Shown here in pieces: positions 50,508-59,274 of a stretch of DNA of 64,000 nucleotides. The stretch is from Psychrobacillus faecigallinarum. GTDB lineage: Bacteria > Bacillota > Bacilli > Bacillales_A > Planococcaceae. The stretch covers positions 248,001-312,000 of the forward strand of contig NZ_JACSQO010000004.1 in NCBI RefSeq assembly GCF_014836595.1, read 5' to 3'. Numbering within the stretch: the stretch's first letter is position 1; each line of letters opens with the position of its first letter. The notes below the pieces were generated by a model that saw only the letters and a list, made by a program, of their open reading frames with translations, was not told where the DNA came from and did not search any database. The position numbers and the translations under genes were made by a program.

Positions 50508-51320
50508 ATGACTAACATCGTTTTTATTGGGGCCGGCTCTATGGCTGAAGCTATTATTAAAGGTTTATTGGAAGAGGAGAAAGTTTCTCCAAGCTCCATT
50601 TGTGTAATGAACAAATCAGATGAAAAGCAGCTACACTATTTAAATGCTAAATATAAAATCGAAATTATGTGTACAAAGAAACTAGCATTGCAGAAGGCTG
50701 ATCTCGTATTTCTTGCTATGAAGCCTAAGGATGCGATTCAAGCTTGCAAAGAAATCGCTTCATTTTTGAACAAGCAAGCAATTGTTGTATCAGTCATCGC
50801 TGGTGTTTCCATCAAAACAATTGAATCGTATCTTGGAGATAGACCAATTGCACGTGTTATGCCGAATACTTCTGCTTCTGTTGGTTTAAGCGCTTCTGCC
50901 CTATGTTGGAATGAGAAAATAAATAATGTAGCAAAAAAGGAAATTATTAATCTGTTAGAATCTATTGGAACTGTCAAGGTAGTCCAAGAGGTGGATATGC
51001 ATGTGATTACGGCCCTTTCTGGAAGTGGACCTGCTTATCTATATTATTTTGCCGAACAATTTGAAGCAGCCGCCGTTCAACATGGATTAAGCCAGGAAGA
51101 TGCTCGTCAATTATTTATCCAAACAATGAAAGGTGCAGCATATATGCTCATGAAGGGCGAAGATGAGCCTGCTGAGCTTCGAAGAAAAGTAACGAGCCCA
51201 GGAGGAACTACAGAAGCAGGCATTGAACAACTAATGTTCCATAAGGTTGATGAAGCTATTTTTGCGTGCATTAGTGCTGCACAGCAAAAATCACGTACTC
51301 TTGGGGAACAATTTGAATGA
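50508..51320 (+). CDS. proI: Pyrroline-5-carboxylate reductase
   Basis: P5CR makes proline from 1-pyrroline-5-carboxylate with NAD(P)H. The Rossmann motif is FIGAGSMAEAI. Family motifs are ARVMPNTSASVG, ALSGSGPAYLYYF and VTSPGGTTEAGIEQL. The ATG at 50508 follows AAGGAGG; the ATG-free extension upstream overlaps nif3. The product has 270 residues. Control by the proline T-box upstream agrees with B. subtilis proI. Confidence 0.93.
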   Translation: MTNIVFIGAGSMAEAIIKGLLEEEKVSPSSICVMNKSDEKQLHYLNAKYKIEIMCTKKLALQKADLVFLAMKPKDAIQACKEIASFLNKQAIVVSVIAGVSIKTIESYLGDRPIARVMPNTSASVGLSASALCWNEKINNVAKKEIINLLESIGTVKVVQEVDMHVITALSGSGPAYLYYFAEQFEAAAVQHGLSQEDARQLFIQTMKGAAYMLMKGEDEPAELRRKVTSPGGTTEAGIEQLMFHKVDEAIFACISAAQQKSRTLGEQFE

Positions 51321-51464
51321 ACCGTCAGCTATTAGAATATATGTAATTGAAAACAACTAGACAGCTCTCTGTCCATCACCGCTTTAACAGGAAATGGGCA
51401 AAGAGCTGAAATTAGACATTATACAGGTTTAAGTATGCGTAAGTCTGCTGATCCTTCTTTAATT

Positions 51465-52403
51465 TTATATTCTATCCAACTTGCCATTTATACAACTAAA
51501 TTCATTAAAATCATCCGCTATATAAATAGGGAAATTATATTCTGAAACTTGTACTGCTAGGTTTTTAATATCTTCTGGCATAAAGCGAGCACTTATATGA
51601 TTAACTATCAAATTCTTTGCCCCTGCCTTCTCACAAACATTTGCTGCATCAACGATTGTTGAATGACCATACTCTCTTGCAAGCTCCTCTGTTCCAGTAT
51701 CAAAGGTACCCTCATGAATTAAAACATCTGACTCCTTCGCTAGGAGAATAGAATTTTCACAATATCTCGTGTCACCTAATACTGCCAATTTAAATCCTTC
51801 TTTCGGCTCTCCCGTTACTTCGGAGCTTCTAACAACATTACCATTAGGCAATTCAACATCTTGACCAGATTTTAATAAGCGTAATAACGGCCCTCTAGGA
51901 ACTCCTAATGCATCTGCTTTCTCAATTAATAATTCAGGTGCCAGCTGCTTTTGAGTTACTCGATAACCAAAACAAGGAACAACATGCTCAAGAAGTCTAG
52001 CCTCTACTATGAATTGTTCATCTTCAAAGATAATCCCCTCTTCAATTTCAATGATTTTTAGAGGATATTTTAAATGTGTTTGAGACGTGATTAAAGTGAC
52101 CTCTAGCCAATCTTTAATACCTTTTGGGCCGTATATAGTAAGAAGTTCGTCTCCACCTAAAAAGGAGCGCGATCCTAGTAGCCCAGGCAGACCGTATATA
52201 TGATCTCCATGGAGATGAGTGATAAATATCTTTTCTATTTTTCGAGGCTTTACTGTTGTTCGAAGAATTTGATGTTGAGTTGCTTCTCCGCAATCAAACA
52301 TCCAGTTTGAGCCTCTCTCTTCTAACAGCTTCAAAATCATTGAACTAGTATTACGTTGTTTAGAGGGCATACCTGCTCCCGTTCCTAAAAATAATATTTG
52401 CAT
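51465..52403 (-). CDS. rnz: Ribonuclease Z
   Basis: RNase Z cuts the 3' trailer of tRNA precursors. The 312-residue MBL-fold protein has the zinc motif His63-Leu-His65-Gly-Asp67-His68 (FITHLHGDHIYGLPG), FDCGEATQHQ, LGDTRYCENS and a late NHISARF histidine. The flexible exosite arm is present in the middle. It matches the B. subtilis enzyme in length and in genome neighbourhood. Confidence 0.95.
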   Translation of the reverse strand: MQILFLGTGAGMPSKQRNTSSMILKLLEERGSNWMFDCGEATQHQILRTTVKPRKIEKIFITHLHGDHIYGLPGLLGSRSFLGGDELLTIYGPKGIKDWLEVTLITSQTHLKYPLKIIEIEEGIIFEDEQFIVEARLLEHVVPCFGYRVTQKQLAPELLIEKADALGVPRGPLLRLLKSGQDVELPNGNVVRSSEVTGEPKEGFKLAVLGDTRYCENSILLAKESDVLIHEGTFDTGTEELAREYGHSTIVDAANVCEKAGAKNLIVNHISARFMPEDIKNLAVQVSEYNFPIYIADDFNEFSCINGKLDRI

Positions 52404-52582
52404 ATATTTCCAACTTTCATTATTTATATATTAACTATATATTATTTTACCATTTGACCCAATTGTAACAAAGTAGGATCCACTTGAGCTTTTCTCATCC
52501 TCTATAATTTAGTGAATCAGCAATCGTTCTATTTAACACGACATAAGATAATACTCTCTCTTAAGCTATTTATTATATAAAA

Positions 52583-52619
52583 AAACCGTTAAACAAGTTT
52601 TGAACTCATTTAACGGTTT
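52583..52619 (-). terminator. Terminator of yitT copy 2
   Basis: Eleven-bp arms aaaccgttaaa and tttaacggttt with a 15-nt loop; on the minus strand seven T residues follow. Confidence 0.9.
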
Positions 52620-52623
52620 ATTA

Positions 52624-53484
52624 TTAGTGAATGTCACGCTTTTTGAAGCTTCCACCTCGAACCTCTGCTACATCTGTTATTACTACAAATGCACCTGGAT
52701 CTTTTTCTTTGATAATCGTAATTAGTTTGTTTTCTTCCATTCGGGTAATTACACAAGTGACAATATCCATAGTCTCGTTAGTAAATCCTCCTCGGCCACT
52801 AGAATAGGTAACCCCTCGGCCAAGCCGATCTTGTATTGCTGCACCAATTTCTTCTGAATGTTTACTTACGACACGTACAGATTTTGATTTTTCTAAACCA
52901 ACTTGAATTACATCAATAACGATTTTGGCAATATAATAAGTGGTTGCAGAGTAGAGGGCACTTTCAAGACCATATATAAAGCCAGCTCCAATGAAGATAA
53001 AAGCATTGATAAATAATATAATATCTCCTACAGAAAATGGAACCTTTCGAGATACTAAAACTGCCAAGACCTCGGCACCATCTAAAGCGCCACCGTTACG
53101 AAGTACAATACCAATCCCTACTCCAAGCATTACCCCTCCAGATAGTACAACTAGTAATGGATCATTTGCACTTAAAATCGGGTCGATATGATGCAACAAG
53201 ACGGTTGATACAGAAAGTGCAGCTATACCAATAATACTTAGTAAAGCAAAGGTCTTTCCAACCTGCTTGTAGCCCAAATAAATAAAAGGAATATTTAATA
53301 CAAATAGTAGTATTCCAAGAGGAATATCAAATAAATAATTTCCCATAATACTGACACCCGTTACTCCACCATCGATAACCGAGTTTGGGATTAATACTGC
53401 TTCTAGTGCATAGGCAGCGATTACTGCCCCTATAATTATCATTATTATACGACCTATAGTTTCCGGTGTTTTGTTTTTTTTCAT
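52624..53484 (-). CDS. YitT-family membrane protein, copy 2
   Basis: This 286-residue relative of the protein at 44.7 kb has the same layout: an N-terminal multi-pass YitT domain (VLIPNSVIDGGVTGVSIM, NGGALDGAEVLAVLVSRK) and a C-terminal DUF2179 domain (GRGVTYSSGRGGF, DIVTCVITRMEE). It differs in an ALDGAEV motif instead of GSTGGIDI in the membrane part. Function is unknown. It has its own terminator. Confidence 0.85.
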   Translation of the reverse strand: MKKNKTPETIGRIIMIIIGAVIAAYALEAVLIPNSVIDGGVTGVSIMGNYLFDIPLGILLFVLNIPFIYLGYKQVGKTFALLSIIGIAALSVSTVLLHHIDPILSANDPLLVVLSGGVMLGVGIGIVLRNGGALDGAEVLAVLVSRKVPFSVGDIILFINAFIFIGAGFIYGLESALYSATTYYIAKIVIDVIQVGLEKSKSVRVVSKHSEEIGAAIQDRLGRGVTYSSGRGGFTNETMDIVTCVITRMEENKLITIIKEKDPGAFVVITDVAEVRGGSFKKRDIH

Positions 53485-53542
53485 TTACTTGTAAAACTCC
53501 CTTATAAACAAAGTTAATTACTTATATATATAAACTCTTAAG

Positions 53543-54790
53543 TTATTTTCTATTATCGTGATCATCTAAAAAATCTTTACTAAAGCTAGTTTTCGATTCT
53601 AAAGAAGGATTTTTTTTAATCTTCATCCCGCGTTTTATGATAGTCTTACCAAATTTGTCTTGAAGTTGTTCGACGAGCCTCAAGATAGGTTCCTCTTTTG
53701 CGTGCTCTTCAAAGTTAAAGATAGACAATTGCTCCATCGATTCTCCCTTATCAAATACATTGTTAACAGTGACCCCTAATAATCGAATTGGTTCATCCTC
53801 CCAGCTAGATTCAAATAATTGAATAGAGAGTTGTGATATATCTTCTTCTTTAAAGAGCCGATTGATAACCGTTTTGCTTCTCGTTTTATTTTTCCAGTTG
53901 GCATCTCTAATATGTATAGTGATAGATCGACCAGCTAAATTTTTAGAATCTAACCGTGATGCTACTTTACTGGACAATTTTCTGAGAACTTTTCGAAGCT
54001 CATCTATATTTGTTTCATCATAAGGTAAGGTTGTGGAATTGCCTACGCTCTTTGTTTCGAAGATAGATTCTGGGTCTACCGCTCGATTGTCTATTCCATG
54101 TGAGCGATTGTGAAGTCTTGTTCCCGATTTTCCAAGTTTCGACTTTAGTAAGTCAGGATTAGCGTTTGCTATTTGTCCGATCGTTTTAATACCCAAGGAT
54201 TCTAATTTATTGGATGTGCTTTCCCCAACTCCATGCATTTCAATTACGGGTAAGGGCCATAGCTTATGTGGAACTTCCCTTTTTCTTAAAACAGTAATTC
54301 CCATTGGCTTTTTCATATTGGAGGCTGTCTTAGCTAAGAATTTGTTAGGGGCAATACCGATGGAGCATGGTAAATCTAGTTCCCGGATTATTCGTTGCTG
54401 AATAGACTTTGCAAATGCAACTGCATCTCCATCCATATCAACATCGGACACATCCATATAGCCTTCATCAATGGAGACAGGCTCTACCAATTGCGTATAC
54501 GAGCGAAGAATATCAAACATTGCTTTCGAGGCTGCTCGATACCTTTCAAAATTAGGAGGTAATAGAATAAGCTCTGGACACTTCCTTTTAGCTTCCCATA
54601 CAGACATAGTTGTATAAATTCCTTTAGCTCTAGCCTCATAAGAACAAGTAACTAAAATACCTCTTCGTTCTTTTGGGTTTCCAGCCACTGCTATCGCCTT
54701 TCCTTTTAAAGAAGGGTCATGGGCTTGTTCCACAGAAGCATAAAAGCTATTCATGTCTAGATGAAAGATAATTCTGTTCTGTTTAGTCAA
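53543..54790 (-). CDS. dinB: DNA polymerase IV (Y family)
   Basis: This translesion polymerase shows the palm motif FHLDMNSFYASVEQ with its first metal Asp, the SIDEGYMDVSDVD catalytic acids, and the GIAPNKFLAKTASNMKKP segment. A little-finger domain completes the polymerase. A C-terminal tail includes a beta-clamp-type QLSIFNF motif. I favour a TTG start at 54790, 7 nt after AGAGGTG; an ATG two codons upstream sits too close to the ribosome site. The product has about 415 residues. It corresponds to B. subtilis YqjH by neighbourhood. Confidence 0.92.
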   Translation of the reverse strand: MTKQNRIIFHLDMNSFYASVEQAHDPSLKGKAIAVAGNPKERRGILVTCSYEARAKGIYTTMSVWEAKRKCPELILLPPNFERYRAASKAMFDILRSYTQLVEPVSIDEGYMDVSDVDMDGDAVAFAKSIQQRIIRELDLPCSIGIAPNKFLAKTASNMKKPMGITVLRKREVPHKLWPLPVIEMHGVGESTSNKLESLGIKTIGQIANANPDLLKSKLGKSGTRLHNRSHGIDNRAVDPESIFETKSVGNSTTLPYDETNIDELRKVLRKLSSKVASRLDSKNLAGRSITIHIRDANWKNKTRSKTVINRLFKEEDISQLSIQLFESSWEDEPIRLLGVTVNNVFDKGESMEQLSIFNFEEHAKEEPILRLVEQLQDKFGKTIIKRGMKIKKNPSLESKTSFSKDFLDDHDNRK

Positions 54791-54844
54791 GTCCATTCAC
54801 CTCTTACATAACTATATTTTCATCTCAAAAGACGAAGGGGAAAA

Positions 54845-54869
54845 AAGGTAGCTACTAGTTAGCTACCTT
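54845..54869 (-). terminator. Terminator of cheW
   Basis: Ten-bp arms aaggtagcta and tagctacctt with a 5-nt loop; on the minus strand six T residues follow. Confidence 0.9.
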
Positions 54870-54912
54870 CCGACTGTTAAATCGATAGACAGGGCACCCC
54901 TTTTGTCTAAGA

Positions 54913-55407
54913 CTACACGTTATTTACTTCTAAATTTTCTTCTTTTTTTGCATTTTCTAAGTAAGATTGTATATCTTTTATACCATCCAGTGAGCGAACT
55001 AAAATAGAAGGGTCCACAATTGTAATCATTCTGTTTTCTAAATTAGCAATATTTGTGAAGTATTTTGTCTTCGCATAATTCATTAAACCAAGCTGTTTTA
55101 AAGACTCGGCTGGGACATCTAAAATTTCCTTTGCCTCTTTAACGAGAATTCCCACAGACATATCCTCCGTATGCATAGTTACTACTCGGGCATTTTCATT
55201 CAAAAGACCACTCTGATTATAAAGAATTAGCTCAAAATCTATAATTGGAACGAGCTCGCCTCTTATTTTCATCAATCCAATCAAATATTTTGGTAAATGA
55301 GGAATTGGATTAACTTTTTCTAATTTTTCGATAGACACTACATGATCAATGGAAACAGCATATTCTTCGTTTCCCGATTGAAACACAACTACTTTTTGAG
55401 AAGACAT
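54913..55407 (-). CDS. cheW: CheW-like chemotaxis coupling protein
   Basis: This 164-residue single CheW domain couples receptors to the CheA kinase. Landmarks are VVVFQSGNEEYAVSIDHV, HLPKYLIGLMKIRGELVPII (the signature) and IVDPSILVR. A charged C-terminal tail follows. It is transcribed with its own terminator and lies within a yqj-like region with no other chemotaxis genes, so it may act in a CheV-like or receptor-specific role. Confidence 0.9.
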   Translation of the reverse strand: MSSQKVVVFQSGNEEYAVSIDHVVSIEKLEKVNPIPHLPKYLIGLMKIRGELVPIIDFELILYNQSGLLNENARVVTMHTEDMSVGILVKEAKEILDVPAESLKQLGLMNYAKTKYFTNIANLENRMITIVDPSILVRSLDGIKDIQSYLENAKKEENLEVNNV

Positions 55408-55427
55408 GGATGAACCTCCTGAGCTCT

Positions 55428-56540
55428 TTATTCGGCAGCTATCTTCACGATTTCTACAAGTAAATCTGCTAGTTTTTCAAGCTCCAACACTGGCATTCTT
55501 TCGTTGGTAGTATGAATTTCCTCATAACCCACTGAAAGAATTACAGTTGGCACTCCAAACCCAGCAATTACGTTAGCATCGCTCCCACCACCGCTTGTTT
55601 TTATATCGGCTTTTCTACCTATATTTTCAACTGCTCGCTTCGCTACTTCAACAACCTGATGGTTATCCTCAAAACGGAAACCAGGATACATAAGTTGCGT
55701 TTCTGTAGTTGCTTTCCCACCGAATTGCTCTGCCTTTTCAGCAAATGTATTTACCATATGCTCAACTTGAGCGTCTAATTTTTCTCGGTCAATTGAACGT
55801 GCCTCTGATAAAATATGAACTGTGTCGCATACAATATTTGTAGCTTGGCCACCTTCAAAGCGACCAATATTGGCCGTAGTTTCATAATCGATTCTTCCTA
55901 AATTCATTGCGGAAATCCCTTTTGCCGCTAGTGTAATTGCTGACACACCTTTTTCTGGTGCAACACCAGCATGTGCAGTCTTTCCAGTAATGGTTGTCCA
56001 TAGTTTTGCTTGATAAGGAGCTGCAGTGACAATGCCCCCTACTTCCCCATCACTGTCTATGGCATATCCATATTTAGCAGATAGCATAGAAGGATCCATT
56101 TCTTTTGCCCCGACTAGTCCACTTTCTTCACCTGCAGTTATAACTACTTGAATCTCACCATGCTCAATAGACTGCTCTTTTAACCGACGTATTGCTTCAA
56201 ATAAAGCTGCAATTCCAGCTTTATCATCAGCACCTAGAATCGTGGTACCATCAGAATAGATAAAGCCATCCTCTTTTAAAATTGGTTGTATGCCTTTACC
56301 TGGAACGACTGTATCCATATGTGTAGTGAAATAGATAGGGTCAGCAGTTACCTTATTTCCCTTCAAAGTAGCGATTAAATTACCTGCACCATGCCCGGTT
56401 CTTTCAGCTGAATTATCCTCTATAACCGAAAATCCAAGCGACTCTAACTTATTTTTTAAAATTGGCGCAATTACTTGCTCATGCTTTGTTTCGGAATCTA
56501 TTTTTACTAGTTCAAAAAATTCCTCTATTAAACGATTCAT
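55428..56540 (-). CDS. M20 family tripeptidase-like peptidase (YqjE/PepT-like)
   Basis: This 370-residue di-zinc M20 peptidase has the metal motifs FTTHMDTVVPGKG and TTILGADDKAGIA, the catalytic Glu in TAGEESGLVGA, and the late CDTVHILSEARS and TSGGGSDANVIAG. It resembles peptidase T but corresponds to B. subtilis YqjE by position next to yqjD and yqjC homologues. ATG behind AAAGGAG. Confidence 0.88.
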   Translation of the reverse strand: MNRLIEEFFELVKIDSETKHEQVIAPILKNKLESLGFSVIEDNSAERTGHGAGNLIATLKGNKVTADPIYFTTHMDTVVPGKGIQPILKEDGFIYSDGTTILGADDKAGIAALFEAIRRLKEQSIEHGEIQVVITAGEESGLVGAKEMDPSMLSAKYGYAIDSDGEVGGIVTAAPYQAKLWTTITGKTAHAGVAPEKGVSAITLAAKGISAMNLGRIDYETTANIGRFEGGQATNIVCDTVHILSEARSIDREKLDAQVEHMVNTFAEKAEQFGGKATTETQLMYPGFRFEDNHQVVEVAKRAVENIGRKADIKTSGGGSDANVIAGFGVPTVILSVGYEEIHTTNERMPVLELEKLADLLVEIVKIAAE

Positions 56541-56556
56541 CTTATAAAAGACTCCT

Positions 56557-58104
56557 TTATAATGGGATATTCCCGTGTTTTTTCTTAGGTCTAGTTTCTT
56601 TTTTGTTTCGCATCATCTCAAGCCCTTGTATTAACTTTATACGAGTCTCACGAGGATCAATAACATCATCTACCATACCCATGGAAGCTGCTACATACGG
56701 ATTTGCAAATTTTTCACGGTATTCCTCGATTTTTTCGGCACGAACTTGTTCTGGATTGTCGCTTGAGGCAATCTCACGCGCAAAAATAATGTTCGCAGCG
56801 CCTTGTGGACCCATAACCGCAATTTCTGCATTTGGCCAAGCAAAAACTAAATCTGCACCAATTGACTTTGAGTTAAGAGCTACGTACGCCCCACCATATG
56901 CTTTACGTAAAATGACAGTCATTTTGGGAACGGTTGCTTCTGAATATGCGAACAAAATTTTTGCTCCATGACGAATGATTCCTCCATGCTCCTGCTTAAT
57001 GCCAGGGAAAAAGCCGGTAACATCCTCAAACGTTATTAAAGGAATATTAAAGGAATCACAGAATCTAATAAAACGTGCTGCCTTATCAGAAGAGTCGATA
57101 TCAAGACCACCAGCCATAATCTTCGGTTGGTTACATATCAGTCCAACAACTTCACCTTTTATGCGAGCTAAACCAACAACTATATTTTTTGCAAACTCCT
57201 TATGTACCTCCATAAAGGTGTCTTTGTCAACCACCTGCTCAATTACTTTACGAATATCATAAGGACGTATTGCTTCAAAAGGTACTATATCAGCTAAATC
57301 AGGTCTATCATCGCTGCTTTCCTCTACCGCTACTAATGGCGGTTTTTCCTCAAAGCTTTGTGGTAGATAGCTTAGAAGTAGTCTTACACTCTCTAAAACC
57401 TCTTCTTCTGTTTTCCCACGGAAGTGTGCATTTCCACTTATTGTATTATGTACTTTTGAACCGCCTAGATCTTCAGAAGAAATCTTTTCCCCTGTAACTG
57501 TTTCAATTACCTTAGGTCCAGTTATAAACATCTGGCTAGTTTCATCTGTCATAAACACGAAGTCCGTAATTGCTGGAGAATATACAGCTCCTCCTGCGCA
57601 AGGCCCTAATATAACAGAAATTTGAGGGATAACTCCACTATAAATAGCATTACGATAAAATATTTGGCCATACCCATCTAAGGATACTACTCCTTCTTGA
57701 ATCCTTGCACCTCCTGAGTCATTTAAGCCTATAAACGGAGCACCATTCTTAGCCGCTAAGTCCATAACGTTTGATATTTTAAGTGCGTGCATTTCTCCAA
57801 GTGCACCACCAAATACTGTGAAATCTTGTGAAAAAAGATAAACAGGTCTACCGTTTACCTTGCCGTAGCCCGTAACTACCCCGTCCCCTGGGCCCTCTTG
57901 CTTATCCATTCCAAAATCTACAGTTCGATGCTGTATAAAGGGATTAAGCTCTACGAAAGAACCTTCATCTAGCAAAAGGTCAATTCGTTCTCTAGCTGTC
58001 AACTTCCCTTTTTCATGTTGCTTTTCAATTCGATCGTCTCCGCCACCTAATTCAATTTTACGTTTACGATCATATAGATCATTTATTTTTTCATAGATAT
58101 CCAT
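56557..58104 (-). CDS. Acyl-CoA carboxylase, carboxyltransferase subunit (YqjD/PccB-like)
   Basis: This 515-residue crotonase-fold carboxyltransferase transfers carboxyl from biotin to propionyl- or methylcrotonyl-type CoA esters. Motifs include GKLTARERIDLLLDEGSF, GALGEMHALKISNVMDLA, NDSGGARIQEG and GPCAGGAVYSPAITDF. The neighbouring epimerase and methylmalonyl-CoA mutase genes indicate propionyl-CoA carboxylase. The biotin carboxylase partner is not in the window. The gene is 3 bp after the epimerase gene. Confidence 0.9.
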   Translation of the reverse strand: MDIYEKINDLYDRKRKIELGGGDDRIEKQHEKGKLTARERIDLLLDEGSFVELNPFIQHRTVDFGMDKQEGPGDGVVTGYGKVNGRPVYLFSQDFTVFGGALGEMHALKISNVMDLAAKNGAPFIGLNDSGGARIQEGVVSLDGYGQIFYRNAIYSGVIPQISVILGPCAGGAVYSPAITDFVFMTDETSQMFITGPKVIETVTGEKISSEDLGGSKVHNTISGNAHFRGKTEEEVLESVRLLLSYLPQSFEEKPPLVAVEESSDDRPDLADIVPFEAIRPYDIRKVIEQVVDKDTFMEVHKEFAKNIVVGLARIKGEVVGLICNQPKIMAGGLDIDSSDKAARFIRFCDSFNIPLITFEDVTGFFPGIKQEHGGIIRHGAKILFAYSEATVPKMTVILRKAYGGAYVALNSKSIGADLVFAWPNAEIAVMGPQGAANIIFAREIASSDNPEQVRAEKIEEYREKFANPYVAASMGMVDDVIDPRETRIKLIQGLEMMRNKKETRPKKKHGNIPL

Positions 58105-58107
58105 CGG

Positions 58108-58518
58108 TTACTTCGCTCCCCCTGATTTATCACATAATTCATACAAAACTCCGCCAGATGACTTTGGATGTATAAAGGCAACCTCTGCCCCTCCAGCTCC
58201 TCTTTTAGGAGTTTCCTGAATAAGGCGAATCCCCTTTTCCTTTAACTCATCTAGTCTCTCTTGAATATTCTTTACTCCAAAAGCGACATGGTGAATTCCT
58301 TCACCTCTTTTTTCGATGAATGTATGAATTGTACTTGTCTCATCAATTGGCTGAAGTAACTCTATCTTGACATTCCCACTGTCTATAAAAGCTACTCTAA
58401 CTTTTTCTGAATCTACTTCCTCAATATGTATAAGTTTTAAGCCTAAAATATCTGTATAGTATGGTAAAGAGTTTTCTAAACTTCTTACAGCAATCCCGAT
58501 ATGGTCTACCTTTTCCAT
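58108..58518 (-). CDS. Methylmalonyl-CoA epimerase
   Basis: This 136-residue VOC protein begins MEKVDHIGIAVRSLENSLPY with its first metal His. It continues with VKIELLQP, RGEGIHHVAFGVKN, and the final acidic ligand in GVLYELCDKSG. It interconverts (S)- and (R)-methylmalonyl-CoA, linking carboxylase and mutase. It matches B. subtilis YqjC in position. Confidence 0.92.
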   Translation of the reverse strand: MEKVDHIGIAVRSLENSLPYYTDILGLKLIHIEEVDSEKVRVAFIDSGNVKIELLQPIDETSTIHTFIEKRGEGIHHVAFGVKNIQERLDELKEKGIRLIQETPKRGAGGAEVAFIHPKSSGGVLYELCDKSGGAK

Positions 58519-58648
58519 TGTTTACACATCCTCTATTGTTTGACTATTCACTATACTATTGTACATATATTACAAAAAAAAATCTCTACCTCTTGTGCAT
58601 TTTTTCAATTTTGATAAAATAGGATTACAAGCTAAAGGAGAGAAATTA

Positions 58649-58744
58649 ATGCGCAATCAAACATTTCGTAAGATTATCGTTTATCTCATGATATTTGTAA
58701 TGGTAATGTCCACATTATTGTTCGGTCTGAGCTTCGTCCTATAG
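58649..58744 (+). CDS. prli42: Stressosome-associated membrane miniprotein Prli42
   Basis: This 31-residue single-pass protein (MRNQTFRKIIVYLMIFVMVM at its N-terminus, then a hydrophobic tail with FGLSFVL) has the basic N-terminus, Tyr and membrane helix of Prli42. In Listeria, Prli42 tethers the stressosome to the membrane. It begins at an ATG behind AAAGGAG and ends just before a strong terminator. The longer frame starting at 58559 is not supported. It is convergent with brxB. Confidence 0.82.
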   Translation: MRNQTFRKIIVYLMIFVMVMSTLLFGLSFVL

Positions 58745-58753
58745 GAAATTTAA

Positions 58754-58786
58754 AAACAGCGGTAGCAATTTATGCTTCCGCTGTTT
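58754..58786. terminator. Bidirectional terminator between prli42 and brxB
   Basis: Arms aaacagcgg and ccgctgttt, with an inner agca/tgct pairing, are flanked by A and T runs on both sides. Confidence 0.9.
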
Positions 58787-58793
58787 TTTTGTA

Positions 58794-59234
58794 TTAGACT
58801 TCCTCGCAATACTCTTCGAATAATGCTTGAAGATGAGTAATAACAGAAGTTGGTGCGTGACCTTCTATTTCATGACGACCAATTTCAGCAACTGCTTGTC
58901 CATCTTTTAATAAAACAAATGATGGAGAAGAAGGTAAATGTTCGTCTCCAAACATATTACGTGCTTGTTGTGTAGCTAGTTTATCTTGTCCTGCAAAAAC
59001 AGTTACTAAATGATCTGGGCGTTTATCGTAATGTACAGCGTTTGCTGCAGCAGGACGAGCAATCCCTCCAGCACAACCACAAACTGAGTTTACCATAACA
59101 AGAGTTGTACCTGTTCTAGCAAAAGCAGCTTCCACTTCTTCTGGGGTAGTTAGTTGTTCATAGCCACTATTTTCCATTTCACTACGCGCTTGTATAATCA
59201 TATCATTCATTAGTAAGTTAAAATCCATATTCAT
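58794..59234 (-). CDS. brxB: Bacilliredoxin BrxB (YqiW)
   Basis: This 146-residue thioredoxin-like bacilliredoxin removes bacillithiol from proteins. The active site is the family-typical CGC in [14 protein letters not shown]. The start [14 protein letters not shown] and the end LFEEYCEEV are almost identical to B. subtilis YqiW as I recall it. ATG follows AAGGAGAG at 7 nt. Transcribed separately from the mutase operon. Confidence 0.93.
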   Translation of the reverse strand: MNMDFNLLMNDMIIQARSEMENSGYEQLTTPEEVEAAFARTGTTLVMVNSVCGCAGGIARPAAANAVHYDKRPDHLVTVFAGQDKLATQQARNMFGDEHLPSSPSFVLLKDGQAVAEIGRHEIEGHAPTSVITHLQALFEEYCEEV

Positions 59235-59274
59235 TTTACAACTCTCCTTTTCAAACTAGATTTAGTTTATCAGA

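Noticed and set aside
51350..51420. Terminator or small RNA between proI and rnz
   Set aside because: A hairpin with cagctct/agagctg arms exists, but neither strand has a T run after it, so I do not list it as a terminator.
56462..56971. 169-residue plus-strand frame opposite the peptidase and carboxyltransferase genes
   Set aside because: It is a shadow of two well-supported minus-strand genes, with no family resemblance or translation signals.
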